The notes: a model not told the origin generated them from the letters alone. Shown: positions 10,118 to 20,977, counted from the first letter of the stretch. The stretch: DNA of 64,000 nucleotides from Entoloma clypeatum (GCA_963565915.1 OY751488.1:186001-250000); one strand, 5' to 3'. Translations and numbers: made by a program.

Positions 10118-10383
10118 AGGTATCTTGATGAATAGAACATCCTGTGGGTTCCTGTAGTCTATATATCCCTCTGGAGAGGTGGCCGGGGTTCCACGACCAA
10201 ACCATAGTGCGTTGTTACGTCAACTCCTACACCTCATGTGTTACACCACGCAATACATCATTTATTATCCAGCCTACATGCTTCAAGTGGGAATTTGCGT
10301 CCAGCGCCATACTAAAGTGAAATAGCTTTCATATGATGGCAAAAAGGTTTTACACAACACGTAGTACATACACTATCTGGATC

Positions 10384-11611
10384 TCAGTCCACCTTCTTAC
10401 GCTTCAACGCCTCCGAGTCGACTTCCATAGCGTCAATACCATCCTTCTTCCCCATCACAGTTGCCGCCTCATATCCACTCTTACGTTTCAGTGTTAGCAT
10501 ACGTGCCGCCTGAGGTATTGGGGCAGGCTTTCTGGAGTCACTCATTCGCTTTAGCAGGGCATTCTTATGAGTCAATTATGTTAAGCACTCTCCTTCGTTT
10601 CAATTAGCTACAGCCATGCTTACCTTGGTGAAGGAGTCGTTCATGAGGACGATGGCTCTCAAGATCGCCTTCATTTTTCGCATTCCGTTGCCCATAGGCA
10701 CAGCAATCAGCGAAAATTCAACCTCAACTAAATCTCCCCTGTGGAACACCTTAGGCGATATTTTTTGGATGCTGCAATGACCATGAGATGCTTTCATTTT
10801 TCGTGAACCACATAATTCGTACCTTCGCTTTTCGCCCTCGCCACCTGGCTGTGTGTAGTATCCAACTACGTTGTCTTCCCCATGGAAGTAGTCGCCTTTC
10901 TCGATCAATGATTTCAGTATCCCACGGGGGTCCATATCCGCTTCGACGTTGGTGCCGTCACTGTGAGGTGCATCCTTTCGAGGAGTCAAGTATCGGTTTC
11001 CAATTTTAATTTCCGGTCCTTGTTCTCCAAGCTTAACACAATCAAATGGCTGAAGTCGTCCTTCTTCGAATGATCTTTCGAATAGTATGTAGGCCTCATC
11101 CAAAGCGGCGATGGAGCGTTGAAAGATCGGCGAATCTAACCCCCCTATGACGATGTTTTGTGAAAGCAGTTCTGGGCGTACTCGCGTGCTAGGTTCCGAT
11201 GAGTTAATTGTTTCATCTTAGGTAGTTCGTTTGTACTTACGTTTCTGATGTCAACGGTGGTAACGATTTTTTCAAGAGCACACCGTGAGCAACAAGGTAG
11301 AGTTCCTCCAGTTCCAAATTGGAAGTCTCCCTTGAAAGACGCCAACTTGTTGGTTTGATTGTTTCCACAACCCTCGCTGCGTCCTGGTTACCAGTCAGAT
11401 TGAAAGGTCCTAAGTAAGTCATGTAATCCGTCAATGGACGCTGAGTACTAACTCACATTCATAAAACTCGCAAGGCGTTGGTCTTGCTCAGTCTCATTAA
11501 TACTCGCCATCTGCTCTAATGCCTTGCCTGTGACCAGTCATTGGTACCTCTTTCTCTGAATTAAAGTTCTGATCACTTACTCGCGCTTTCAAGATCATAA
11601 AATTTGTCCAT
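10384..11611 (-). CDS. Intact six-exon gene of unknown function (322 aa)
   Basis: I reconstructed six exons: 11611-11581, 11527-11453, 11409-11241, 11188-10823, 10771-10624 and 10563-10384. All five introns (43-60 nt) have GT...AG ends and the phases agree throughout, giving 969 nt with no internal stop. The product begins MDKFYDLESASKALEQM and is mainly alpha/beta in character, with SIAALDEAYILFERSFEEG mid-protein, FHRGDLVEVEFSLIAVPMG near residue 225, and a basic C-terminus (MLTLKRKSGYE and ALKRKKVD) that could be a nuclear signal. I recall similar hypothetical proteins being multiplied in Agaricomycete genomes, but I cannot name a family. Its upstream region (11612-12521) is shared with the gene at 12522, which is transcribed away from it. 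Confidence 0.75.
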
Positions 11612-12521
11612 GTCTATGGCTCGAGAGGGATTGTATCAATGAAAGCCTGTCTGTCTGATGTTTATATTTAAGCACCATTGGCCCAAAAAGCCGGCCTCCA
11701 GAGCAAATCCTATCTCCGAGGTAAATTCCCAATCTTCTATTGTCGTTTTCACATATATGATCTACACATTTGTTCTTAGAGACTGTCAGCTCGTACTTTG
11801 GAAATCTCTGGCTTGGTTGACGCCTCCGCTAACTATGTTCAATTTGTCTCTCGCCTCCACGACGCCATCTCCATTTCATTTCCATGTTTGACCTTGCACC
11901 TGTGCCATGTCTTCACTAGTAGTGTCGCTGGTCATGAAATTGCGTCAATCCGATAAATTAACTAGGCACAGGTAATGAAGCTGGCGCTACGCACTGTGAT
12001 CCGCAAGCCTTCTACTCCCCTCAGTCTTCTGTCCTCGCCTCAGCACACCCTTGAGGCCACGTTTTCTTGAGGACTACAGTGTTATTCAGCATGTGCATGT
12101 CCGCTTGTCCTCACAAGTAGTACGCGACGCCCACACTCAATGCTGTCTTGCTGCCATTTCAGACTTGCGAGTCCTCTTTTGTTACGGTACCACGGTTGTT
12201 ATACTTCGCTGACGTCCCTTCTCATGCAAATTAGTGCAGATCATGAGATTGCGTCAAACTGAGAAATTAACCAGGCACAAGTGATAATGTGGCACTACTC
12301 ATCATGATCCGCACGCCTTCTACTATACTCCGCCTTCTATCCTTGCCTGAGTTAGCACGCCTTGAGGCTACATTTTCCTTGAGTCCACACCACGGTATTT
12401 CACTCGACCGCGGCCCACCTGGCTCGTGTTGAAATACTTAACTTTGTTTTTCGCGATTCCAACGCCCACATCACTTTCCCAAATCTTTAACGTTTCCTAA
12501 CTGCTCAACATTCTCAAAGTC
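11612..12521. other. Divergent intergenic region
   Basis: This 0.9-kb stretch lies between two divergently oriented genes and must hold both promoters. No gene was seen. It contains a diverged tandem duplication (11931-12080 and 12240-12392). Confidence 0.5.
11931..12392. repeat. Diverged direct duplication, period about 308 bp
   Basis: Copy 1 (about 11931-12080) and copy 2 (about 12240-12392) share blocks in the same order: TCATGARATTGCGTCAA, GAAATTAACYAGGCACA, TGATCCGCA, GCCTTCTACT and CTTGAGGC. They differ by substitutions and small indels. The pair lies upstream of the gene at 12522. Confidence 0.6.
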
Positions 12522-14115
12522 ATGCCCCCTTTGTCTTCCAAGTCCTCTGCAAAAACTTCCAAGGCCACTAAAACTTCCAAGACCACTGCAGCGTTGGTTG
12601 CCTTGGTTTACTTGTTAGAATTTCCTTTCATTTGTATTTGCTCCGCTAGTGCGCCTGCCAAGGCCGACCTCCGTAACTTGTTGAAGAAGGAGGCTGAGTG
12701 CGCAAACCAGTTTACTCTACTCTATCTCACTCACTCGTTAGACAGGTTATTCGACTTCACTGATCTTATTGCTCACGAGGCGGCTTTGATGAATGACAAG
12801 CAGTCGTCTAAGCAAAAAGTCGAGACAATCGAGATCTCTAGTAGCAGCTCCGATACAGAGGCGTAAGTCGGTTCCGCCTATCTATTCTTCCACTTGTTAA
12901 CACCTACCCCCACAGCCCTTCTTCCTCATCTCCGACCAAAAAGAAGGCAAAAGTGTCTCGCAAATCGACACCCCCCGCGCCCGGCGGTCCTGCATTCAAT
13001 CACTTAGCTCCAGTCACTGTGGCTCGCGCGCCCAGCCCCACTCGTATCCTGACTGTAGGTGAAGTTACTTTGTGTGTATGCTTTATCTATTTCATGTTTA
13101 CAAGGTCCGGCTTACGCTCTTTCTTGCAGGAACCCCGATGGCTCATCCACTATGAGTCCGGCAAGGTAATCCAATGTTTCTCATCTATACTTTTTTCAAT
13201 ATTTCTGATCGTCTTTAGGCGTAGTCTTCGTCCCAGGTATGTCATTATTGTCGATCGATACCAGACTCTATACCATTAACTGTATACAGGGAAACCCTTG
13301 TAAAGACACAAAAGGCCGTTGCGGCCGAGGAGTCTTCCACATCTCGCCGAAAGCAGACCAGGAAGCTTGTGATTTCCGACGACGAACTTACCCCCACCTC
13401 TGAAATTACTAGTAGCCAAAAAGCTTCCCCTTCTAAGTCACGCGCGGCACCTTCTTCCCACGCTCGAGTTGTGTAAGGGCCTTATTTTGTTTTCTTGCTC
13501 ACCCTCATGGTATTTAATAGTGAATTGCTTCATCCAACTTTTCCCACATCTCGTCGAAAGCAGACAAGAAAGCTTGTGATTTCCGACGACGACGAACTTC
13601 CCCCCGTTTCTGAACTCAGCCAAATTCCACCAGCAACTCCACAGTATGCTGACCTCTGCCTTTCGAGTATCTTGTCTCAGACTATCTCTTCACAGGAACT
13701 GCGCTGCCATCGTAGATGTACGCGCCAGATCCTTGGTTAAGTATGTCTATTTCTGTATACACGTCTCACATTCTCTCATCGCACATGCAATCTGTACAGG
13801 AAAACTCCAGTAACGAGGGAACTTGAAAGCCCAGAACCTCTTATCGCGGATGAGGTCGCCATGTCCACAGCTGAGGAGAGTGATGAAGAGGATTCGGGTT
13901 CATTAGGCGACTTGTACGTCCTTTGCTTATTTCAATCATCTTGATTTTTAATCCCCTTGGACAGCATTGTAGCACCCCCTGGCGTCGAGGCCTCCGGTTC
14001 CGAAGATGATGTTCCAGCGCCAATCGACGTCAAAGTTGCCGAATCTGTCGATGACCCTCGTCATTTCTCATCGCTCAACAACTCTGCCTCCCCAAGGGAC
14101 GAAGCTGATGCACCC
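12522..14115 (+). pseudogene. Ser/Lys-rich acidic nuclear-type protein gene, 3' end cut by gypsy-B
   Basis: ATG 12522 opens a Lys/Ser/Thr-rich N-terminus (KSSAKTSKATKTSKTTAA), followed by ADLRNLLKKEAEC and ETIEISSSSSDTEA. Downstream exons joined by short GT...AG introns read PTKKKAKVSRKS, PRWLIHYESGK, SRRKQTRKLVISDDE (present twice), READY-to-splice VKKTPVTRELESPEPL, and an acidic end (ESDEEDSGSLGDFIVAPPG) that runs into the gypsy-B LTR at 14116. Exon joins near 13160-13300 do not all keep phase, so either the exons need correction or the gene was already decaying. The composition suggests a nuclear, possibly chromatin-associated protein. I do not recognise the family. The 3' end does not reappear at the other side of gypsy-B. 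Confidence 0.5.
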
Positions 14116-14516
14116 TGTTACGGACTCTACGGTATGAGGACCACGTCATATCTTTTACTTATCGGCCCGACTCGGCGCCCTCTTACGAACTTACTATGTC
14201 TAATGTCTACTTTTGTGACCTTCGATTCCCAGTCTGACTCATTACATTACTTCGTCATCCCCTTTAGTATACTTCGCTCCCGCGCTGACTCACTTTCCGC
14301 AGTCAGCTTACTCACTGTACATAGCCTTCCACAGTCGCCTTACTCATGCACACTGCCTTCCGCAGTACTGACTCATCTGCTACCGCCTATAGTCAGTACC
14401 TATATAAACCTCTTGTACTATAGTCGATTCCTTAGATTTAGCAATCACATTGCTCTTCGCCTTTCCACTTCCTGCATACTCTGCCTGAATCTTGGAACGG
14501 TTTGTTAAGCATAACA
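14116..14516 (+). repeat. 5' LTR of gypsy-B (401 bp)
   Basis: It starts TGTTACGGACT and ends AAGCATAACA. It has three TGACTCA sites, about 30-bp direct repeats built on CCTTCCGCAGT...CTTACTCA, and TATATAA at 14401. The segment 14434-14444 (AGATTTAGCAA), 33 nt after the TATA box, is the likely mRNA 5' end and is complementary to the primer site just after the LTR. Confidence 0.92.
14401..14444 (+). promoter_or_regulatory. Gypsy-B core promoter and presumed mRNA 5' end
   Basis: TATATAA at 14401-14407, then AGATTTAGCAA at 14434-14444. The 33-nt distance is right for a start site. The start is inferred from position and from complementarity to 14519-14529, not measured. Confidence 0.55.
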
Positions 14517-14518
14517 AG

Positions 14519-14529
14519 TTGCTAAATCT
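14519..14529 (+). other. Self-primer binding site of gypsy-B
   Basis: TTGCTAAATCT lies 2 nt after the 5' LTR and is the exact reverse complement of AGATTTAGCAA (14434-14444) in the LTR. Tf1 of fission yeast primes reverse transcription with the first 11 nt of its own mRNA paired to such a site. No tRNA 3'-end match is seen here. Confidence 0.7.
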
Positions 14530-14537
14530 CATTAGGT

Positions 14538-16171
14538 TTGCCCAGAGCGAAGAGAGCAACTACCAGACGAGTCAAGACGTCGCGCTTCTTTGAAGACTTC
14601 ACCAGTAACCCATTCGCCTCACCAGAAGCCCGACAGGAGGAGCTAAGTCCTCGAGACAGTATCGATTTTACACTCATCCAGCAGTACATCGAATCGGAGA
14701 TCCATCGCATCTTACAACAGGTGCTTGACGAAGAACTAGACAACGACGAGCATCGCCCCCACGGCGAGATAGCAGAGAGCATCCATCTTGCTCGACAACA
14801 CCAGATCGCGCATTACAACGCCAGACAGAACAAACTCGAAAGCTTTCGCGTTCAAGAAGGACCTCAGACAGGTCGGATCACAGAGATCAGAGAGTTTATC
14901 GGTGTCCAGACAACCGTTATCAGAAGATTGATTAGGACGCTCACATCGAGACGTCCCAGAGCCACATCATCACGTCTTACTCGAAAGAACAGATCTACGC
15001 CCACTTCACCACCGGCGAGCAACAGATCGAGTACAACCGTTGGGCATGAAACGAGAGACTTGACCCCTTCTCGCAACCAACAGACGCGCAGGAACAGAGA
15101 TTCCTTAGAGATCTACAGAGGAAATACCCCGAACGTTTTGCCACCGATTCCGCTGACGAGTCCCCTGACGAATTTGCTTTTGACTCCGCGCAGTCAGACA
15201 TCGAACAGACACCTAGAACAAGGACTCATTTTCAACCCTTACCTGTATCCCGAACCCCATCTTCATCCCAACAATCCAACTCCTCTTCTCCTCCGCAGAC
15301 TCTAAACATGGCAGAAGCTCCGGCAGTACAAACAATGGATACATTGAAGATCATCAAGGATCCTGGGATGTTCAAGGACAGACACACCTTTGACGAGTGG
15401 TGGAAAGCCACCAAACTATACATCAGGTTCCAGAAGAGCCTCACAGACGATCAGAAGATTCTTGCGGTGCTATCCCGCATGATGGAAGGGTCCAGCAGAC
15501 ACTGGGCCAGTAACAAGTTAGACGCTCTTGCTGTTGACAACGAGAACATCACCTGGTTAGGCTTCTCCGATGATATCGCCACACGATTCTCCATTGCCAA
15601 CAAATCGGTTGCTGCCAAAGCAAGACTCGAAGTCCTGAGACAAGAGAAACGCACTGTTGATGAATTCTTGGACGAATTCGAAGAGCTCTTGAAGCTGTCA
15701 AACCTTGGCGAAGAAACTGGGAAATACATCCTAGAGAAGAATGTCAACCGCAGAATCTCTGAACAAGTGGCTAGTGATGGCAAGACGTACTCCGAGTACG
15801 CAAAGGAGATCCGAAACAAGGGACGACAGATGGAAGGACATGCACTGGTCATCCGAGGTGGCGACATGTGCACCGGATCGGGTACCACTTATGGTGGTCA
15901 GGGCAAAGCCATGGAGATCGACAAAGCAGGGGTAGCCCGTTGCTACAACTGTCAACGCTTCGGTCACCTCGCTAAGGACTGCAGCGCTCCAAAGAAGAAA
16001 GATGGTCGCAAGTGTTTCAACTGTGACCAAGAAGGCCATATTGCGCGCAACTGCCGCAAGCCGAAGAAGAACTCCGGAAGGGTTAGGAAGGTGTCTGAAG
16101 AAGATGCCGAGAATGACGAAACCACAATCTTAGAAGCCGATGAGAAGGATTTTCCCGAAGGGTCCGATTAA
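14538..16171 (+). pseudogene. Gypsy-B Gag with two zinc knuckles, 5' part broken
   Basis: The intact part (ATG 15308 to TAA 16169) has a capsid-like helical region (DRHTFDEWWKATKLYI about residues 24-39, then TVDEFLDEFEELL) and two CCHC knuckles (CYNCQRFGHLAKDC and CFNCDQEGHIARNC), ending in an acidic tail. Upstream, one frame from 14538 gives plausible Gag N-terminal sequence (RDSIDFTLIQQYIESEIHRI) until about 14900, after which the protein-like reading moves to the frame of the downstream gag, with a TGA at 15047-15049. So the N-terminal part seems to be the same Gag broken by at least one frameshift and one stop. The short-lived 255-residue frame ending at 15305 is therefore not a separate gene. 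Confidence 0.75.
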
Positions 16172-19100
16172 ACGACGCTAAGTCGCGACCCCTATCTATT
16201 AAATGGACTTGCTTGCCTTGTATGACTGCAGACAATAGAACCTATGTCATCCCTGCCAAGCGAGCCACTGCGTCGACTAAGATTGTGAAGGGAGATAAAC
16301 CTCCAAAACGACGAGAGATCAGGCTGTTAGCTCAGCTCAAAACACGACGAGGACCAAAGGTCATTCGACCTGAGGTGGATAGCGGATGTGAACGCACATG
16401 CATCCATCCCAGAATAGTACGCGAACAGAACCTCCCCACGCGAGGAATACCGCCCATAGCAATTCTAAACGCGGATGGATCACCAAATCGACAACAAAAA
16501 GCGAACCAACTTGCCGAAGTCAAGCTGGATTTGGGAACACATCAGGAAACCATGGAAGCGATGGTACTGGACATTGGGAGAACCGACATGCTCTTGGGAC
16601 ATGACTGGTTGGTACACCACAACCGGCGCTGTGACGTTCAACCGGTGTCCAACTACATGCCGAACCAAACATTCGGATTTCAGGGTTAACCTTGATGGTC
16701 GCAAACACCGGGTTCGCATGGTCGAAGTACGCGACAAAGATGCACCAAAGAAGTCAAATCAGAAATGGAAACCTGGAGACCCTATCTTGGAAGCTGTCAC
16801 TCCCACACCACCTCCCACAACCAAACGACCCTCATACGTTGATCGGTTTGCTCACCTCTTCGAGAAGGAGAACTTCGATAAGATCCCAAAGGAAAGGGAA
16901 TGGGACCATGGTATCAAACTTACACCAGACGCACCAAAGGAACTAGGGGGAAATACATATCCCATGACACAAAAGGAACAAGAAGAATTGGACGCTTTTA
17001 TCGATGAGGGTCTAGCAACTGGAAAGATCCGCCCGTCCAAATCCCCTTATGCCTCTCCTTGTTTCTTCATCAACAAGAAGGATGGTTCCAAATGATTGGT
17101 ACAAGACTACCGCATGGTCAACAAATTTACGGTCAAAGACAAGTTCCCACTCCCACGCATCTCCGACCTCTTGGACGTGCTGAAAGATGCAGTCTACTTC
17201 AATAAGATGGACATCATGTGGGGTTACAACAACGTCCGGATTAAGGAAGGCGATGAATGGAAGGCCGCCTTCCTCACCAGTCGAGGATTGTTCGAACCAT
17301 TGGTCATGTTTTTCGGCCTTTGCAACTCCCCGGGAACATTCTCTCGGATGATGGCTAGTCTATTCCGAGATCAGGTCCGCCGACGCATCTGCGTGATCTA
17401 CATGGATGACATTGTGGTTATTGGCAAAACAAAGGAAGAACTCGCGCGAAACACTGAAGAAATTCTGCAGATCCTATCGGACAATGACTTGTTCCTAAAA
17501 GAGAAGAAGTGTTTCTGGGAAGTAACGAAATGCCCCATATTGGGATATGTCATTGGCGAAGGACGTGTCGAGATGGAAACTGAGAAGGTGGATACAATCC
17601 GAAACTGGCGAGCACCTACATCAAAAAAGGAAGTTCAGAAGTTCCTTGGGTTTGCTAACTTCTATCGACGTTTCATTGAAGGGTACTCAAACATCGCAAA
17701 ACCACTCACCACGCTCACAGGCGGCACTGCGTTTACCTGGGGACCAACGGAACAAAAAGCATTTGAAGGTCTCATACAGGCGATCACATCGGCACCAGTC
17801 TTGGCATTACCAAAACCAGATGGACAGTTCAGGGTCGAAACCAATGCATCGGGCTATGCAATTGGGGCGGTACTCTCTCAAAAACAGGACGACAAATGGC
17901 ACCCTATCGCGTTCTTGTCGCGGACCATGTCCGCGGCCGAACAAAATTACGAGATATACGACAAAGAGCTCTTGGCAGTCATGGAAGCACTGAAGGATTG
18001 GAGACACTATCTACTTGAAGCCAGAGAGCGCTTTGAGATCTTAACTGATCACAAGAACCTGGAGTATTTCCGCCATCCTCAGGACCTAAACCAACGACAA
18101 AGACGCTGGAAGATGAAGTTACAGGACTATGACTTCGAATTACGGCATGTGCCTGGCAAGACAAATGCAAAAGCGGATATCCTATCGCGTTTACCATGGT
18201 ACGAAACGGAACTCGAACCACAAGACAGTGACCAAATGCTCAAGGAGGGACTATTCTTAAAACGATTGGAATCAGAAGATGTGGTACATATGGAGATGTT
18301 CACGGAGGAACAATTCTTTGAAGGGGGTGAAACATCTGATTCCATCAAAATTGGAAACGTCACAACCATCAAAAATCCGTGGATCGCACGCATCAAGGGT
18401 TCAAACCGCATGGAGACAGAAGTAGCCCAGGGTCTAAAGAAGAATCCTCATTGGTATCAACAGGAAAACGGCATCACATATGCAGGCGAACGAGTCTATG
18501 TTCCACCAGACCCACAACTGCGTCAAGAACTGATGTTTGAATCGCACGATGCACCAGTGGCTGGACATCCAGGACAATATCGGACGCATGAACTTCTCAC
18601 TCGTACCTATTGGTGGCCTACTATCCTGCATGACGTGAAGAAGTACATAAAGGGTTGTGACACCTGTCAACGCAACAAGATCAACAGACAGAAACGGCAT
18701 GCTCCGTTACATCCCCATGCAGCACCAAGTCATCCATGGGAAGACATAGGAATTGACATTGTGGGACCGATACCAGAGTCCGATGGAAAGAATGCGATTC
18801 TGGTCATCACGGACAGACATTCGAAGATGCTCCATCTCATTCCGACAACCGTGGAATTATCGGCTGAAGGATTAGCCAAGATCTATCGGGATCAAATATG
18901 GAAGCTTCATGGGATCCCCAAAAAGATCATCAGTGACAGAGGACCACAGTTTGCCGCGAAGTTCATGGAGATACTTTGCCGCATGCTAGGAATCAAAAGG
19001 AACCTGTCCACCGCATACCATCCACAGACCGATGGACAGGCCGAACGATCGCATCAGGAAACAGAAGCTTTCTTACGAAACTTCGTTAACCATCTGCAAG

Positions 19101-19801
19101 ATGATTGGGCTGAATGGATCGCAATCGCTGAATTCCAATACAATGACAAAGAACATCAGGCGACGAAGCACACACCATTCTATCTCAACTATGGCTTACA
19201 CCCTTGGAAGGGAGAACTTGTGCTGGAAGACACCAATCCGGCTGCCAACGACTTCTTGAAAAAACTCAAACAGGCACGAGAAGAAGCCAATGCAGCACTG
19301 AAACAAGCACAGGATCAGATGAAGAAGACAGTGGACACACGATGGAGTCCGTCTCGGAACTACCGCATCGGAGACAAGGTGTGGCTGGAAGGGACTAACA
19401 TCAGGACTAACCGTCCCTCGAAGAAACTCGACGCACTCCGACATGGACCATTCAAAGTCCTAGAGAAGAAAGGGGCTAGCGCGTACCGTCTTGATCTCCC
19501 GAAGACTTGGAAAATGATTCACCCTGTGTTCAACGAGACCCTGTTGTCACCCTACGAAACCCCGAAGTACGCCATCCAGAAGAAGAAACCAGCCCCTGAT
19601 CCGATCATTGTCGAAGGACGAGAAGAGTACCATGTGTCCACAATCCTAGACTCTCGAAAGTTCCGCGGAAAGATCCAGTACCTTGTCCAATGGGAAGGAT
19701 ATGGCCCAGAAGAGAACACATGGGAACCTCGAGCTAATGTTCAAAACGCTCAAGACTTGATCCGTGATTTCCATCGGCAGAACCCGTCTCGCCCACAATA
19801 A
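16144..19801 (+). pseudogene. Gypsy-B Pol: protease, RT, RNase H, integrase, chromodomain; broken
   Basis: Pol starts in the -1 frame relative to gag (open from 16144). Protease has DSGC (16378-16389) and LLGHDW. At about 16615-16630 a short deletion after VHHN shifts the frame, truncating that frame at 16687-16689. RT follows in the new frame with one TGA at 17093-17095, where gypsy-C has CGA (Arg) at the same spot. RT has MWGYNNVRI and YMDD (about 17398). RNase H shows VETNASGYA: the first catalytic Asp is Asn (codon 17843-17845). Integrase has the HHCC finger (HPGQYRT...CDTCQRN), the D-D35-E residues and a chromodomain at the end. The element cannot be autonomous. Otherwise it is 901 open codons after the TGA, so decay is recent. 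Confidence 0.92.
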
Positions 19802-19934
19802 AAGACGAGTTCTCAAAACCCATGGCAGTATCAACCTCATCAGTCAACTACACACCGAGTTCCCCGCTCTAGTCTTCTTCCTGCCCAATATAGCCACCCC
19901 ATTCTTCTTTTACCTTTCAACCATCCTCACTGCC

Positions 19935-20298
19935 ATGTCAAACACCATTGTCACCTCCACCTCCACCACCGACATCAACCCCGCCATCGCCGCTCTTATG
20001 AACGAAGCGCTCTCCATGAGAGACCAAATCCATGCCCTTGAAACTTCCCTCGCCGACCTCCTTCATCGCCAGATGAATATCCGACTCCATTCGTTGTCCA
20101 ATCTCCCCGTCGCCCCGACCCCCGAAGAGAAACAAATCCTTGGGAATTACACCAGCACCCTCGTCATCGAAAATCAACGCATTTGGCTGGCCATCAAAGG
20201 CCTTGAACTCGCCGTAGCCATCAACGAGGAGTTGATATATGATTGGAGCCTCAAGGAAAGTCCGAACTGGTCCGATCCCGGCAACAACGAGGGATGGG
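19935..20298 (+). CDS. Accessory ORF of gypsy-B, last codons displaced by Copia-1
   Basis: ATG 19935 opens a homolog of the gypsy-A accessory ORF (shared core ALSMRDQIHALETS, then EEKQIL and LIYDW). Copia-1 is inserted after NNEGW: the frame resumes at 26149 with Gly-Gln and TGA 26154-26156, so before the insertion the ORF had 123 codons and no stop. It ends within 35 bp of the 3' LTR, as in gypsy-A. The N-terminus is Ser/Thr-rich (IVTSTSTTD); the rest is predicted helical. No function is assigned. Confidence 0.65.
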
Positions 20299-20608
20299 TG
20301 TTGAAACTTTTCCCATCATGTAGATTAGATTAGATTAGATTACATCACGTGACCTTTACACATCTTTGATTACATACTTGTTTGGTTGGTACAAACAGTA
20401 GTACGGTATATAAGACCAGGAAACTGTCAATATCAACAAGTTGTCTCTTGACTCTTAACCAGCTCCATCGCTCTTACCAGCCTCAACCGCTCTCACCAGC
20501 CTCACCCCTCCCAAACCATGTAAGTGGCTAGAACGGTTATGTAGAGTACTTCCACTGTAGCTGGTTGCTCGGTACATCTGTGGCTAGCGCCCAGGTGGAA
20601 CTTCAACA
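20299..20608 (+). repeat. Copia-1 5' LTR (310 bp)
   Basis: TGTTGAA...TTCAACA ends, tandem TAGAT units followed by ATCACGTGAC near 20345, and a TATATAA box near 20407. Same length as the LTRs of Copia-2. Confidence 0.93.
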
Positions 20609-20621
20609 GGTTATGGGCCCC
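20609..20621 (+). other. Copia-1 primer binding site, half-tRNA type
   Basis: GGTTATGGGCCCC directly follows the LTR. Its complement, GGGCCCATAACC, matches the anticodon arm (CAU anticodon) of initiator tRNA-Met. As I recall, the Drosophila copia site begins with the same 12 nt, and that element uses a cleaved tRNA-iMet half as primer. Confidence 0.75.
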
Positions 20622-20977
20622 GGATAGCAGAGGGACTTGGGAAACGCTGGCAACAGCGAGTACCTGCCCACTCTACCCTGGTTGGCAAAGAACCGATCGA
20701 AAGATCTAGGTTCTGAGTCTTACTTCTTCACACATGAACCTGGGAACGTCATTACGACAAGTACCTGTCATGAAGCGTCCCTAAGGGGATTGACTTAGTA
20801 CACATCATGTGGAAACGTTGATCGTACCTCACACACTTCTGACAAAAAGGGTTTCTCCCACAACCGCTATTCCTAAAGGGAATATGTTATGAGGAATCAT
20901 TTATTTGTTTTCTCTAAAAATCAAATTCATAAAAAGAACATCACTGATTAGGAAAACTCCTTTTAGATTCATTAAAA
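20609..20977 (+). other. Copia-1 untranslated leader
   Basis: Between the 5' LTR and the gag ATG at 20978 there is no ORF. The leader would hold primer site and packaging signals. The matching leader of Copia-2 is 36451-36813. Confidence 0.6.

Noticed and set aside
14538..15305. Separate 255-residue gene upstream of gypsy-B gag
   Set aside because: Its first part fits a Gag N-terminus, and its second half is a shadow of a Gag-like reading in the downstream gag frame. It lacks an ATG.
16141..16213. Slippery heptamer between gag and pol of gypsy-B
   Set aside because: No X XXY YYZ with correct phase was found in the overlap, unlike gypsy-C. The expression mode of this family stays open.
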